The notes under the pieces: model-generated
Database searches by the model: none
Told to the model about the DNA's origin: nothing
The model's input: the letters and a program-made list of their open reading frames with translations, nothing else
Made by a program: the position numbers and the translations under genes
Shown here: positions 63,828 through 64,000 of the stretch, in pieces
Position numbering within the stretch: position 1 is the first letter of the stretch
Layout: each line of letters starts with the position of its first letter
Assembly: GCF_009826975.1 (NCBI RefSeq)
Contig: NZ_WUMO01000003.1
Coordinates: forward strand, 372,001 to 436,000
Direction: 5' to 3'
DNA from: Flavobacterium sp. HBTb2-11-1
GTDB taxonomy: Bacteria; Bacteroidota; Bacteroidia; Flavobacteriales; Flavobacteriaceae
DNA length: 64,000 nt

Positions 63828-64000
63828 TTATTTGGATTTTATAAATGTAAGGTACTTTTCACCGCATTGCGTAAAATGCACATATTCGTTCATTGCATTT
63901 CCGTAATTCTGAATTTGTATTGTGTCGGTATCATATATGCCGTCAATTTTTCCAAAGTTCAAATAAAGAGTATCATCTTCAGTATGTTTTCCAACCTTAC
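63828..64000 (-). CDS. Partial gene, C-terminal part only, unknown
   Basis: The window edge cuts this gene; the last 56 codons are visible, reading KVGKHTEDDTLYLNFGKIDG near the edge and ending in YLTFIKSK before the TAA at 63828..63830. It ends 9 bases before the start of the next gene, so it belongs to the same run. Alternating polar and hydrophobic residues suggest a beta-rich protein. Nothing more can be said. Confidence 0.6.
   Translation of the reverse strand, partial: KVGKHTEDDTLYLNFGKIDGIYDTDTIQIQNYGNAMNEYVHFTQCGEKYLTFIKSK

Noticed and set aside
1..64000. CRISPR arrays, tRNA or rRNA genes, insertion sequences, integrases
   Set aside because: I looked for regular direct repeats, cloverleaf-like conserved arms and transposase motifs and saw none that I could support by eye.

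Overview
The window comes from the chromosome of a Bacteroidota bacterium, most likely Flavobacterium or a close relative. The evidence is AT-rich DNA with weak Shine-Dalgarno signals, two SusC/SusD outer-membrane uptake pairs, three secreted proteins with C-terminal type IX secretion (Por) sorting domains, many lipoproteins, and promoter boxes of the TAnnTTTG type. I see no rRNA, tRNA, CRISPR array, integrase or insertion sequence.

Layout. 1-9 kb: a periplasmic arylsulfatase, an AraC-type regulator, a flavodoxin-like quinone reductase overlapping a cyclase-like DUF2652 gene, Hsp20, a CPA2 antiporter, a FAS1 lipoprotein, a lone receiver protein and a class-A-beta-lactamase-like lipoprotein. 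9.4-16.8 kb: two giant T9SS cargo proteins, a GHL10-type glycoside hydrolase and an amidase. They share a roughly 700-residue C-terminal module and differ at the N terminus. 17-19 kb: two SDR proteins under an operator that is also found before the FAS1 gene. 19.1-30.4 kb: the most striking region. SusC/SusD, an isoaspartyl peptidase, two lipoprotein cyanophycinases, a YfcC-type carrier, an arginine deiminase-family enzyme and CtlX together read as a complete route for scavenging external cyanophycin (the Asp-Arg polymer). No cyanophycin synthetase is present. Two tandem short ORFs with almost the same C-terminal peptide precede it. 30.6-34.8 kb: a secreted GH5 glycosidase with a ricin-type lectin domain, then a histidine kinase and response regulator pair. 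34.9-38.4 kb: two CHR-family transporters with DoxX and a small outer-membrane protein. 38.7-42.4 kb: DUF4833, GtrA, a CDP-alcohol phosphotransferase, a PhyH dioxygenase preceded by a poly-cysteine mini-ORF, and an SDR. 42.7-48.7 kb: a one-haem lipoprotein and a single-chain 1527-residue molybdenum hydroxylase. 49-56 kb: small stress or envelope proteins, a P-type cation ATPase, an amino-acid permease and an unknown membrane protein. 56-61.5 kb: a second SusC/SusD pair with no enzymes. 61.8-64 kb: four unrecognised small genes, the last cut by the window edge.

How the main system would work (inference). Surface or periplasmic cyanophycinases cut the polymer into beta-Asp-Arg dipeptides. SusCD brings substrate across the outer membrane and the YfcC carrier across the inner membrane. 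The cytosolic isoaspartyl peptidase releases Asp and Arg. The deiminase-family enzyme and CtlX then take Arg through citrulline to ornithine. The first cyanophycinase keeps every triad and arginine-pocket residue I remember from Synechocystis CphB, at matching spacing.

The second theme is short leader peptides. One is a 16-residue peptide with eight cysteines before the PhyH gene. The other is the twin GLQPIFNC-tailed pair before the cyanophycin operon. Neither is explained by a standard feature type.
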